The notes under the pieces were generated by a model, which was not told where the DNA came from, searched no databases, and was given only the letters and a program-made list of their open reading frames with translations. Of a stretch of 64,000 nucleotides of DNA, positions 49,849 through 63,783 are shown one piece after another. The position numbers and the translations under genes were made by a program. How positions within the stretch are numbered: the stretch's first letter is position 1; each line of letters begins with the position of its first letter. Origin of the DNA: Plasmodium brasilianum (lineage: Eukaryota > Apicomplexa > Aconoidasida > Haemosporida > Plasmodiidae); contig NC_090127.1 of NCBI RefSeq assembly GCF_023973825.1, forward strand, positions 1,026,001 to 1,090,000, read 5' to 3'.

Positions 49849-52800
49849 ATTTTTTTTTTTTTTTTAAAAAGAATTGCTAAATTATCATTAAATGTTTCAT
49901 CTTCAATAGATGGCAAATTAATATCGTCAATAGGTGAGAGTGTATCAATCCCATTATATATTTCTTTGTTTCTTTTATAATAATCTTCTAAGCAAATTTT
50001 TATTCGTAACTTTTTTTCCAGTGTTGTTTCTCCTTTATTTTTCTGGGCTTTATATAATTTCACATTCCTCTTCTGTTTCCTTTTTGGTTTCAAATCCTTA
50101 TCGCTTTTATTATGTTGATTTTCCGCACAATTATCATGTAATAACTTATTGTTTCCCTCTTCTATAGCACTACCACCGTTTGTATTTTCTACTGTGCTAT
50201 TGTCTGAAGCACTACTTTTTACAGTACCACTATCCACAGTACTATATCCTACAGCACTATTACTCACAGTACTAGTCTCTGTAACAGCATTTTTATTAGC
50301 CTCTGCTACGCTCGTACTTACATTCTTTTCTTTTTCTAAATCATCCTTTTTATTAAATCCTGCAGCATTATTTGTACCATTTGATACATTATTTTCCAAG
50401 TCATAAGATAATGGCTCATGCTTATATGTAGTCCTACTTAAGTCTACATTATTTTCATTAATCCACCTTCCTGCCATTTCTTGCTTAACGGACACCAGTT
50501 CGTTTCCTCTATTTAGTTCCTCTTCATCATTATGGTGAAATACCATCGCTTCACCATTTTTCTGCATAATATCTGAATTGCAGTAGTTCACATGAAAATT
50601 ATTATTACTGTTACTAGTGCTATTATTAATCCTACTACTTTCACCGTTATTCCTATTTTTCTTCAAGGTATTATTGCCTTTATTTTTGCCTTTATTACTT
50701 CTTCCTTTTTTAACTGCCTCATTAATTGTTTCATCATCATATATATAATCATCATCTTTTCTACATTTTTCTTTTCTATCTCTTAATTTTCTTCTTGAGT
50801 TTAATCTTTTTCCTGCGGGTTCATTATTTACTTCATCTTTTATTTTGGTCTTTTCTTGAGAATTCTCGCTCAATTCATGACTAACAAATTCCTCAAGTGA
50901 ACGGGAAGACTCCGTTATGCCATTATTAACTCCACTTATACTGCCACTACCTGCGCTAATATTATTATTATCATTGTTGGTATTAGTAACGTTGCTGTTT
51001 TCATTTTTCACACCGAACATACTTATATCCATACCACTGTTTAATTGAGAGCATGAAAATTCATTCTTTTTAAGTGTATCATTATAACCGGCACAAGATT
51101 CACTATTCATACGTTTACTAGGATTACAAGCATAACTATCTGTGGTACATTCACCTTGGTCTGAGTAAGTTTTTTCATTTTTTATAGGAACTACATTACT
51201 AGAATAAATATTACTAGCATAATTATTATCATTAATTGTACTAATATTATATATTCCTCCTGTATTTTTATTTAACGGCATAGTGCATTTGCCCGAACCA
51301 TTACCAAACATGCTACCTACAGTACTAGTATTATTATTATTACTGTTACTATTTTCCACTTGATGGTTGTAATCTTCCTTTGAATTATTATTTGACCTAT
51401 CATCATTACTTGTCCACTCATTTGATATATATTCATTTTTTGTAACATTTATTGTGCAATTTATATTTTTTTCTGCATCTAATATACCATCATTGTTCAA
51501 ATACTGTGGGCAGTAATTAAGAGTATAATGTGTTTCATTTTTTTCATTGTTTTTGCTATAAGCACAATATGAATTAAAATCATTATTATTTATCACGTTA
51601 ATGTAAGAATTACTGTTGTTGTTTTCCTCTTTGTTAGTTGAAATGGATGTATGCATGTCCTTGTTTTCCGTAATAATTCCTTTTGCACTTTGGTTACTAT
51701 CAATATTATTGAAACATTCTTGATATATAAATGCATCATCACTCAAAAAATTTTGAACTCCCGTATTTTCGCTTTTATCCAAGGAAATGTTTTTCCAGTT
51801 TTCCTTCTCTTCAACTTTTACTCGGTCATATTTCACGATCGCCTTATTAGTATTATTATTATTACTATTATTACTAGAAGCAGTAGTAGTGGAAGTAGAA
51901 GCCGTAGCAGTATTATTCTCCATGCACGTTTGAGGATCATCATTTTCCGAGTTTATCAATCTTTTAAGCTTTCTTTTTCGCCTTAACGATTTTCTCATTT
52001 TTAAAATTTTCTTATTTTTTTTTTCAAAGTATAAAACAGTTTTATATAATTCATCACTCTCATTTATAGTAGTAAATTCTGATTTATTATTTAGAATCAT
52101 TTTTCTAAATTCCTTTTTCTTTAGCTTCATTTCTTCTATTTCTGTGTCATACTCATCTATATTAGTAGTACTGCACTTCTTCCTGTTATTCTTTAAATTT
52201 AAAATATTCTTATAATCACCCTTTTCTTTATTCATGTTATTCGGTAAATGTATTCTCGATGATATACAGCGCTTTTTATTAGCTTTGCTATTCCTATAAT
52301 GATCATTACTATTATTCTCTTTTTTCATAATCATATTATATTCCCCATTATTGCGCAAACCCTTACTATTACAGTTACTATTAGTACTACTATTACAGTT
52401 ACTATTAGTACTACTATTACAGTTACTATTAGTACTACTATTACTATTACTACTACTATTAGCATTATTATTAGTATTAATATTTATATTTTCTTCATAT
52501 TTACTTATATTGGCTATAGGTGGAGGTTTATTAGTACCATTTTCATTTTCACGATGTACGAAATTTTTGTTATAATAATTTGCAATATCATACGGTTTAT
52601 TCGGATCACACAAATTTTCTATCATATTATTTTCTACAAAATTTACATTTTTTAAATCCAAAGATATATTATATGATTCATTTGAAAAATTATCTATATT
52701 ATTACTTGTATTCTCACTATTTTTTACATTTTGCAAAGAATAAATATAATTACCTTTTAATCTATTTTTTATTTCCTCTAATGCTTGTTCTTCATATATA

Positions 52801-53020
52801 TTATTACTATTTATGCTTTCCTCATTTAGTTCACCTTTTGGAATCATAAGTGTATTATAATTTGTGTGAACGAACACATTTTCTTTATTTAATGCTTTGC
52901 TTAAATTTTTTATCTTTTCCATCATATTAACATTCCTATTATTAATAATACTAGTATCATTATTACTACTACTATCATTATTATTATTACTACTATCATT
53001 ATCATTATTATTATTACTAC

Positions 53021-53053
<33 letters not shown>

Positions 53054-55031
53054 TATCACTACTAACATTATTATTATTATTATCACTACTATCATTATTA
53101 TTATTTTTATCACTACTATCAATATTATTATAACTAACACCGTTATTATTATTACCACTAACATTATTATTGTTCCTACTATCATTATTATTGTTCCTAC
53201 TATCATTATTATTGTTCCTACTATCATTATTATCAATATTAATATCATTATTAATCCTGTCACTTGGAATATAGTTCCTATTTTCTAAGTGTACAAGACT
53301 AAATCCTTTTATTTCATTTGTATAATTGTCCTCTTTAGTAGCATTTTCATTGCTAATCTTCTCTTGGTATAATATACTTCTATTTATATCTTTACTAAAT
53401 AATGCATTATTCCCTAATTCGCTCCGTTTTAAAGAATACAAATCCTCATTACGTGATTTACTTTCTATTATATTGAAATATGAGCCTCCCGTGTAATCAA
53501 CAAATTTATTATAATTGTTCACCCTGCCCATGTTGTTTACACTGTTCATACTGTTTATAAGATGCATGCCAACACTGTTATCCATTCCGCTACTGTTATT
53601 CATGTTAGTGCCAATAATAACGCCACTATTGTTATGAATATCATTCTGAATGTCCATGTTATTTGAATTTTTTGTATCCACCTCACTTTCATTACCATTG
53701 TTATATAGCACTGTTTTATTAAAGTAATTCATATCCAATAAAATGGAATCATTCATATGTTTTTCTTCTAAATGTTTTCCCAAAATATTTATGTGGTTCT
53801 CTTTACTGTCATTACTAAAATTATTTATTTCATTAATGTCTTTCTTTTCATTTATATTAATTAATTTATTTGGTTCACTTAATTCTTTTATATTGCTAAA
53901 TTTATTTACATCCATTTTATTGGTGCTTACCTCATTTATTTTTCCCATTTCATAATTAATAGTATCGTCTTCTATGTTTACGTCATAATTCTGATTATTA
54001 TTACCCGGCGTTAAATTGCTATTCTTAACATCTTCCTTTCTATTGTCTATATTCAATATATAATTATTCAAAACATTTTCATTTATTTCGCTTCTGTTAT
54101 AATAACGCATAATTTCATATTTTATTATATCCTTTTCATCTAAACGTTTACTATTACATGTATACTGAGAAATGTTATCGTTTTGTTTTTCAATTACTAT
54201 GTTATTGCTTAAATTATACGATATATTCCTATTTTCATCATTTACGGAAACATGATTATTACTGTGATTGTTACTAATACTCATACACATACTAGTACTA
54301 TTCATATTTCTGTTATTGTTGTTGTCACTGTTACTGCTACTGCTACTATTATTATTAATAAAATTATAATGGATGTTCCTTTCTGTGTACTCTATATCGT
54401 TCCCCAGTACATCGGCATTATTATTATTGTTATTACCTCTATTATTACTATTATTCGCCTCTTCATAAGTTACACAACTGGACACATTAATCAGATTATC
54501 ATCATTATCTTCCAATTTTATTGTTCTCTTACTGTCACTTACATCAGAATATTCCGTATTTTGCACATTTGGATAATTATACTTCAGACTTCCATTTATT
54601 TCCTTTGATAAATTGTAATTTGTTAGGTTGTTCTTATCTTTTAATTCAGGAAGTTGACGTAAATGCATATTCGTATCATCAGCTATATTTGAATTTTTAG
54701 AATTTTCTACTGGTAATTCTTCGATATCATTATAGTCTACTTTAATGGGTATATTAATATCACCTGTGTTACATTCATCTTTTAGTTCTAATTTCTCAAA
54801 AGTTCTGTTTAATTTTAATATACAATTTTTGCCATTTAATATTTCGCTATTATTATTACAAGCATCCGACAAGTCTGAATTAGAATTATAAGTTATATAA
54901 TTATTTTCTAATACATCTATTCTATTATTATATATTTTACTTTTATTATTTGTCTTAAAATTTAATTTTGAGCCTTCAAAATTTTTTCTAAGTAAAGAAT
55001 ACACATTTATTTCCTTTTCTCCTGTATCCAT
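49845..55031 (-). CDS. Asn-rich protein, 5' part of the probable split zinc-repeat gene
   Basis: An open frame of 1728 residues starting at a good ATG (MDTGEKEINVYSLLRKNFEG) and ending FKKKKKI where it runs into 16 consecutive A residues (minus strand, 49865-49850). Most of it is Asn-rich, with runs such as NNNNDSR units at about 605-690 and NSSTNSNC units at about 860-885. Basic patches look conserved or nuclear-targeting: KSLRRKRKLKRL (about 1020-1030), RRKLRDRKEKCRK (about 1405-1420) and KPKRKQKRNVKLYK (about 1640-1660). The last 80 residues (EKKLRIKICLEDYYKRN, then IDDINLPSIEDETFND) are not low-complexity. One extra A would carry this frame directly into the zinc-repeat frame, for about 3463 residues in all. 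No GT donor lies in the final 130 bases, which argues against an intron. Confidence 0.85.
49850..49865. other. 16-base A/T homopolymer at the frame junction of two long ORFs
   Basis: Sixteen consecutive T on the plus strand (A on the coding strand). Upstream frame reads TTT then AAA codons to ATT TGA; downstream frame is open from the same point in the frame reached by adding one base. Homopolymer length errors or transcript slippage would explain the split. Confidence 0.75.
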
Positions 55032-55172
55032 AGCTTTATATATTTATTAATTTTTTTTTTTTTTTTCTTCAGATCTTAGTATTCCTTAGATCACTTCTAT
55101 GTGTTGATCTGGTCGAAAAAAAAAACTTATGAGAATTCAAACTTATTGTATTGTGTATTTTGTATTTCCCCC

Positions 55173-55317
<145 letters not shown>

Positions 55318-56420
55318 GGTGTTTACTGGTTTTCCCCTTATTGGTTTTTTCTTCTGGTTTGTTCTTTTTACTTCTTAAAAGTAAATATATTTTTTTTCTT
55401 CTCCTTTGTATTGCTCAGTACTTTTCTTTTCTTTCTCATAAATTTTATATCAATTCATATTACCGCATTTCATACGTGCAATAAATTTAAAAGAAAAAGA
55501 AGTAAAATTAATTTTTCTATATCAAAGTAAAGGTAAATACTGAGGACTCATTTGTATATAAAATGCAATAAAAAAAAAAAAAAAAAAAAAATAGTAAATG
55601 AAGAAACTACTTTTTCAATGTATAATATATAAAAAATGCTATACTTTTCCTTTAACAATCTTCATTCAGTTGAGAATTATATATATTGTATATAACCCCT
55701 GAGGTTATTCAAATTATACTCAACTGATAAGTGCAAATCAAAAATATAAAAAAGTTGTATGTTATTTGTGATATATATATATATATGTATATAATACGTA
55801 CATATAGGCAAACATGCATATATGAATAAGTATTAATAAAGTATGCTACCTCTTCCTGTGCATAAAATTTACATATATAAAAAGGAATATACATTAAAAA
55901 TTACTTATTAACAGTATATATAAATACAAAGCAGATATAAAATTTATAAACATATGCACAGTTGTGAATATATATACATTTAAAATAGTAGAGAGGAATT
56001 ATATTTATGTATTTCAATAATGTATTTTTACATGTATAATGAACTTTAAAATAACAACAGAAAAAATTAATATATTTAGATATAATACTAAAAAGCACGT
56101 TAAAATTAAAAACATGTTAAGACATATTGTACTTCTGCGTACATACGAACATTTATCACGTATATACATTTATATATATATATACCTATACATACATAAT
56201 ATTTATAAAAGAGAACAAAATTTAAAACAGAATTGCATTTCTTGTATTATTTCTCTCTAAAAGAATTACTACTCATACACATTTAAAATACATAAAAATA
56301 ATTATATATAGTTAATTAAAATGTAAATTAAAGAGAGAATATAATAATGTAAAATAAATATATGCTGTTAATATATGTAACCAACTGTGTGAAAAAAGGA
56401 TAACGTTTTAATAAAAAACA

Positions 56421-56506
56421 TGTATGTATGTATGTATGTATGTATGTATGTATGTATGTATGTATGTATGTATGTATGTATGTATGTATATATATATATA
56501 TATATA
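56421..56506. repeat. (TGTA)17 followed by (TA)n microsatellite
   Basis: Seventeen perfect TGTA units (56421-56488) run directly into TATATA sequence. It is a likely length-polymorphic marker in the gene-free region. Confidence 0.95.
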
Positions 56507-58400
56507 AATATATAAATTTTATTTTCTTATCACCTACAACTACTTTATAATATTATAATTCAAAATACAAAGATTTATAATAAAATTGAAATATAAAAAT
56601 GTTCAGTTTTTTTTTGCAACAACATTCTTATTTAGGTACACAATTTCTCTTGAATTTTTTTTTTTTTACCTATTAATTTTACCTAAAAAAATACTTATTT
56701 TTTTATGTGGTTATTTATGCGCATTTTAATGTATTATGTATACTCATATTAAGTATACATATAAAAAAAAAAATATATAAATACTTTTAAATATACCATA
56801 TATATGTAGTAAATAACTTAAATTAAACACACTTCAATATGAAACAATTGAACTATATAGTATGGTATCTTAAATGTAAGTAGAATGTTAAAAATAATTA
56901 AATTTATGCATTCATAGAATAAAATTTATAAAAAAGAAAAAAAAAATTGGTACAGAAAGCTCACATAAATACCAATAATCTTTCTAAAAAAATTATTATA
57001 AAATTAAAACATGAGTTTTGTTCACTAATGTATAACTGGCATGAATAACTATTAAAGTATGTAGTTAACTAGTTGTATATACATAGACATGAATGTGTAG
57101 GTTTATGTGTACGTATATATATATATAATATATTAATATTTATTGTTATCTTTATTATCATCTAAATTTTTTTTATATAAATTTTTCTGGATTCTATTAA
57201 AAATGAAGTAAAAAATATATGTGCATAGAATATAAAAATTAATGGGTATATTTTATATACATATAAAAGTGTATAGGTACATTTCATGCGTATACTTCAT
57301 AATCATATTTTTACATGTATGTTTATAGGCACACTTAATAAGAATGTTTTGCAAGAACAACTTTAAAGGTATATTTTAAGCATATATATTATATATACAT
57401 CTGGTGTTTATATCTAATCATCTATGTATATATAAGGAATATATATTTAAATAATGTAGTTCAATTGTTACTTTTAGTACTGTATGTAATTATATATATA
57501 AATGTTTCAACAACTTCAAGATTATTTTTTATAAATGTTTTATAATAAATTTTTATATTTTTTATTTAAAAACATTATTTCTTGAATAACTATAATAAAC
57601 ATTTAAATATGCAAATTATTAGAAAAATAAATTCACGTACTTATAAAAAAATATTTTTAATACGTATAATATATATATACATACAACATAAGATATACGT
57701 TTTAGTTTTTTTTCATCCTTAATTTTGTAACACATTTATTATTTAATGTAAATATATTTTTTGGATTATATTTCTATAAAAAAGAACGTAATTTTCGAAA
57801 ATATTAAATATTGTTATTACATTAAAAAAAATATGAACAAGATTCTTTTTAAGATACCAATGTTATAATTAAAAATTATTCAAAATTTTTTTTAAAATTT
57901 GAAAAAATAAATGAAAATTTGTTTAAATTTTGAAGAGATAAAAAAAAAAAAATCTAAACTATATATTATATACATATATGTAAATATACATTTATTTATG
58001 TGGGCACATAGTAAAACAAGAATAGTGAAAACATGCATTACTATAAGTCGTGTGCACATAATTGTATCTTTGCTAGCTCGTTTATTCTATTTTAATAGGT
58101 TAATAAAAATATATATAGTTTTATTATCAATGTTGGAATGATAGAAATAAAAAAAAATAATAAATTTTTTTGAAAAATCATAGGGTACGGTAAAATATAT
58201 ACAAAATAACCTACGAAGATAAATTAAAAATATGAATTATTGAGGTCAAAACGACAAAAATAATTAAGTTTACCAAATATTTTTATGTATATTATTCACC
58301 TCTAAGATAAGAGTATCATGTTATAATTATTAGAAAACGATACTTTATATATATATGTAGAAATCAAAAGTGAAGGTAAACATTCAAGGTACTAAGTAAA

Positions 58401-58429
58401 ATAAACACTCGGGGTTTACAAGTGTTTGT
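58401..58429. other. Small hairpin in intergenic DNA
   Basis: AAACACT (58403-58409) pairs perfectly with AGTGTTT (58421-58427) around an 11-base loop that contains CGGGGTTTAC, a rare G-rich patch here. No RNA class can be assigned. Confidence 0.3.
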
Positions 58430-60652
58430 ATAATATATATATATATATATATATATGCGTGTATATAAAATGAAATAGGTTTATAATTAATATTTTCTGT
58501 AAATCTTAAAAGATTACAATGAATTTTATGTATATGATATAAAACATATGTATATTGTTTATATATATATAATTCAAGAACATCATTAAAAAAATCTATA
58601 GATGATTAACATAGTATACCAATTGTAGAATTAACTTTTTTTTTTCAAATGATGCTACGAATTTTAAATATTAAACACATTATCCTATTGAAAGTGCTAT
58701 ATGAATAGAGTATTTTCTGTATTGTTATATTTTTATTTATTATAATTAAAATTACTATTAACTACTTTTCATTAAGAGATCCACAGCCTTATAATTTTCT
58801 AGTAAATTACACATTATGTAATTAATTATCATAGAATGAAGCACATAATCCTCTTTTTTTATGTAGTTTTTTTATTTGTTTTTTTTGTTACCCATACACA
58901 CATATATATATGTGTTCAACATAACTTACTACCTAAATGATTTGAAAATTTGTCTCACATGTATTGCCTCTTTAATATTATAGAGAAAAAACTTTACGTA
59001 GTATATTTTTATGGTTCTAACAAATATATTTTTCACGGTAAGATAGTTTGACAGATTCAAACAGTTTCTTTTTCAAAAATGTAACATCATAATTAATATT
59101 TACCTTGCAATTAACTATTTATTCATCTATTATTTTGTTTGTTTATAATTTTACTATTCATATTAGACGAATTCCTTTTTCCGGGGCATTAATCTTTTTC
59201 AAGAAAAATAAAATAAATACTACTAAAAATATAATGGCCTATAAATTTATGAATTATAATACGACAGTGCATTACTTAAGACGTAGAATAGGATACATGT
59301 ACATAAATAAATGTACCTGAATAAGAGCATGTATATACGTTTGTGTATACATAGTAAGTACCCGTTCAGGAATTTCATTCAAGAAAATGATAGCTGTACA
59401 GATGTTATAATAAGTATAGGTGCGAAAATTTTAAAATAAAAATAAAATAGCATATTAGTGTGTACCCCTTATTTGAAGATTATATTATTATTAATATTCC
59501 TATATATTTGAAAAAAGTAAAAAGTAATGATGATTTACATTTATAATTTTCTTCAAGAAAATATTTATTCGTACTGACGCCTTATAGCGCATATTCAATT
59601 ATTTATTAAGAGACAACTTAATAATTCTCTTATAAATTAATGCTAAAATTGGTTCAAAAAATATGAAAAATATTATAATTTTTCCTTGTTCGTTCATATA
59701 TTATATTAAAATTAAAAAAAAAAAAACGATTTTATTTTTTACGTTAAAAATTTTTAAAAAAGTATTATTTCGTAAGTACCGAAATAATCTTTAGCGAAAA
59801 AACATCAGTCATGATTTTTGAGAATATTATAAATATAAATAAATATTTGACCTAATTCATTCTTGGGCATAATATCGTACATAAAAAAAAAATAGAGCTC
59901 CCCTTAAGAATGCTTTTTAAAATGAACGCTACGTAGACTCTTTTTTGGATCATTTATTCCCTTTTATATCAAATTTTTGATAGTTTAAAAAAAAAAAAAA
60001 ATAGTTTTAGTTTAATAATATTTAAATATTTAAATGATTTTTAAATTTTTCTTTAATGTACACAGTGGATAATTAAAAAAAAAAAAATAGACATGAAAAT
60101 ATTTTTAGGAATTTTTATGTATATATATATATATATATATATACATTTATTTATACATTTTTTTAATATATTTCCTATTACACTTCTTAAATTCATTTAT
60201 TCCATTATGTTTTAAGTTCCAAAACGTAAATGCAACAAAGCACAAGTACATATACAGATATATACACATATACATCTATGCATAAATATGTACGTTTATC
60301 ATCTGTTTAAAAATGTAGTTAAATTAAAAAAAAAGATAATTTGTAATTTAACATAAAAACATCCTTCACTAATTTTTTGCACATTTGTTATATACATAAT
60401 AAATTTCCATGATGCATATTCAAATATATCATGCTTTATTGAAGAATTTTTTTTTTTTCTTTTTCTTTTTCTTTTTTTTTTTTTTTTATGCAAATGTGTC
60501 ATAATTTCCCGTAATATGTTTATGTTTTTACAATACAGTAACTTATTCATGGGAGTTTTACGATATTAACGTATATATATATATATATATGTACACACAT
60601 ATATATACTGTTATATTTCCTTTTTGTTTAAATAACAATAGTTGTATTATAT

Positions 60653-61024
60653 TTATGCACCACTGGTCGTATATTTTGTTACGGCTTTGGTACCTTCTGA
60701 GACAGCATGCTTTGACAATTCACCAGGTAATAGTAATCTAACGGCTGTTTGAATTTCACGTGAGGATAAGGTTCTTTTTTTATTATAACGAATTAGTCTA
60801 GTTGCTTCCGTAACTAATCTGTCAAAAATGTCATTAATAAATGAATTCATAATGTTCATACTTTTTTTCGTCACTCCTGTTTCTGGATGTACTTGTTTTA
60901 AAACTTTAAAAATGTAAAGTGAAAAAGATTCTGTTCTTCTTTTTCTTTTATGCCTTGGCCCCAAAGTTTTTCCTGCCGTTTTTTTTGCAGCTTGTGCTTT
61001 TTGTGCTGGTCCTTTTCCTGACAT
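60653..61024 (-). CDS. H2B.Z: Histone H2B variant (H2B.Z)
   Basis: A single exon of 123 residues. The N-terminus [20 protein letters not shown] is the variant H2B tail of apicomplexans, followed by a canonical H2B histone fold: [55 protein letters not shown] and [21 protein letters not shown]2B.Z pairs with H2A.Z in nucleosomes that mark AT-rich intergenic and promoter DNA in Plasmodium. INDIFDRL and the GPAQK tail favour the variant over the canonical H2B; this is from family knowledge. No intron is needed and the start codon is clear. Its leftward neighbour is 5.6 kb away. Confidence 0.95.
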   Translation of the reverse strand: MSGKGPAQKAQAAKKTAGKTLGPRHKRKRRTESFSLYIFKVLKQVHPETGVTKKSMNIMNSFINDIFDRLVTEATRLIRYNKKRTLSSREIQTAVRLLLPGELSKHAVSEGTKAVTKYTTSGA

Positions 61025-63783
61025 TTTGTTTTATATAAAAAAATAAAATAATCCTTTTTTTTTTTTTTTTTTCCTTTAAATTATTTTTTTTAAAAAGAAT
61101 TCCTCTTAATTTCACAGGATTTTATTATGTAACTTTAATTAATTTTCCTCAACTTTATTTAAAATAAAAAAAAAAATTAAATTGTTTTTTTTTAACAAAA
61201 ATAAATTTACAAATATAAAAAATATTTTGTTTTACATACAGATTTATATGTATATACATATATATATAATATATCATAAAAAAATATTTGCTTTTATAAA
61301 TGTATCAAATTTGTGCTAAATATAAATAAATATTTTTTAATAAAAAAGAAAAAAATGTTAACAAAATTTGAGAATATAATTTTTTTTGAAACAATAAATA
61401 ATTTTTCACATACAAAAAAAAAAAAAAAAAAAATTATTATACTTATAAAATTTTAATAAAATATTAAAAATCGAAAAAAAAATTATATATATTGTATATC
61501 CATATATAATTAAAAAAATATATATACGTGAAATAGATATGCATTTATTATATATATCTATAATATATATATAAATATATACAATATTATATGTATATAT
61601 ATATTACATTACATGTGTACTATTATGCATTTATTATACTGCGCATATTATTATATGACATGTTCATATATTTTTAATTTTTTTTAATAAATTCGCACAC
61701 TGTCTTCATACATGAAAATTAAAAAAAGAAACTCCCATAAAAATTTTAGAAATTCATGAAAATGTGTTAGTACCAATTTATGTGAATATATATTATATGC
61801 ATATTTTATAAGTATATTATTTCCCAAAAATTCCGAAAAATAAAATATTTCAAAATACTTTTTTTACACTTATTTTTTAATTTTAGAATATATTATGTAT
61901 CAGAAAATATTTATGATCAGTTTATTAATTTATGCTATTTTTTTTTTTTTTTATTTTTAATTTTGATCATAGAAAAATACAGATTATTGTATTGTTTTGC
62001 ACCAATTGATCTTCTGAATTCTGTAGTTACGCACTATTTTATTTTTTTTTTTTTAATGAAGTTTTCAAACATTCCTTATATGATATTTTTGAAAAATGTA
62101 CTTTTGGTTTTTAACATTTAGTAATTTATACTGTTGTTTATATTTAAAAGATTACATTGAAAAAGTCTCTGGAAAAACAAAATTATACATATGTATATTT
62201 GCATATATAATACATATCATAACTGCGCATGTTTTTTATATCATTTTTACGTTTTCTTTATAATACATACAAAATATAAAATTAACAATTTCCTAAACAG
62301 GTAATAAGCAAAACGATGAAATAAAAGTATTTCTTCCTCGTTAAAAGCAAGTGCGTCACAATTAAAAAAAAAAAGGGAAAAAATAATTTTATAACATATA
62401 TTTTGTTATATTTAAAATTATTGTTTAATTTTACATATAACAAGCAAAAAATAGAAAAACATGTTAATTCAAATTTTTGATTTCTAATTACTTTTTCATT
62501 TCTTTTTTTTTTTTTATAGCGTTATGTATATAAATGTTAATTTTATCGCTTCATTCGAACAAAATTTTGTACATACATGTATTTATATATGTGACTGTTG
62601 TACTTGGCATATAATATATCGTTTATACATTTGTATTTATATATGAATCTATTTAATAGGAACGTAATTTTTTAAGTTTATTCTTGCTTAATTATACAAA
62701 TGTGTTCTCAATAATTTTTTTTTTTTGATGAAAACATTTAAAAAAGGAGGTTGTTAAAATATTATAGATAATAAAAGCTGTTTTGTTTCAATAGTGTTTA
62801 CCTAATAAAATTATATGTTTTAATGTGAAAGGTGTATTATTGTAATATTTTCATTTTGCTAATTACATTTATTCATTTAAGAAAAAGCTTTTAATTTCTT
62901 TTTCAAAATTTTTACCCATTCCTTTTGGTATTCAACTTCATATTGTTATAATTTTCTTGTATTACGCAAATCTTACAAAATGACACCAGAAGTTTGAAGT
63001 TTTAAACTGAAACATTTATTCATAAAAAAAAAAGAGGATATGGTTCTTTTAGTAATTTCAAACATTTTGCACAGAAATATATACGTTTTCTGTACAAATT
63101 ATGAATATAATACGAGAAAACCAAACTCATATTTTTAATAGTTGTATTTTATAGATATTTATATATATTAAGAAAAAAAAAATAAGTAAACATGTAAAGT
63201 GATGAATATGTACACTTTAAAATATATAAAGTTATTCTAAAAGTTGTAAAATACTACATGATTTTATTTCCCCCCCTTCAAATTCAAACGGTGAATGTTC
63301 TTTATTGTACAAGATTTAAAATGTAAGGACAATGTACAGTTTAAGTATAACAGTCAAAAAATATACATGTATATATATTTACGAATTTAAACACACAAAT
63401 TTAATATAACAGGACAAGTTCGTCATATGAATTTATAACATATTTAGCAATGCATTTTATTTCTGGAGGGTACAAATTATTTATACTTAAAAATTTCAGC
63501 GTACTAATTTTTTTTTGTCTATGGTATTCTTTTAAATTATTTATATTCCCGAATTAAAAAATGTGCTTTAATTCTTGTATGTCACGTTATATTTAAAATA
63601 AATAAGAGAAATAGTCGACCAATAAATTGGCAACAAGAATAAATATTTTTACAATTCTCATTATTCTTTTAACTCAGTATATAACTATTATTTTTTTAAT
63701 CTCTTCTTACTACTTCTTTCGTGGTCATATTACATGATTACTATTTGTTTATATGTTTATTTAATTTCTTCCTTTTTGTCCTT
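61025..63783. other. Intergenic region upstream of H2B.Z, no gene seen
   Basis: About 2.8 kb of very AT-rich DNA, the densest in TATA-like runs around 61470-61620. It should contain the H2B.Z promoter next to 61025 and the 3' untranslated region of the gene ending at 63784. No exon, RNA or large repeat is supported. Confidence 0.45.

Noticed and set aside
49845..49990. Intron joining the two long Asn-rich frames
   Set aside because: A TTCTAG acceptor exists after the A run, but no GT donor occurs in the last 130 bases of the upstream frame.
52351..53263. Long Leu-, Ile- or Val-rich frames opposite the Asn-rich zinc-repeat gene (also near 45034-45265, 47154-47389 and 48248-48517)
   Set aside because: They are shadows of AAT/AAC repeats that encode poly-Asn on the minus strand.
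57911..58141. 76-codon frame in the long gene-free region
   Set aside because: Biased to Ile/Lys/Tyr, no recognised motif, no splice partners.
59105..59320. 71-codon frame in the long gene-free region
   Set aside because: No family features; length is expected by chance.
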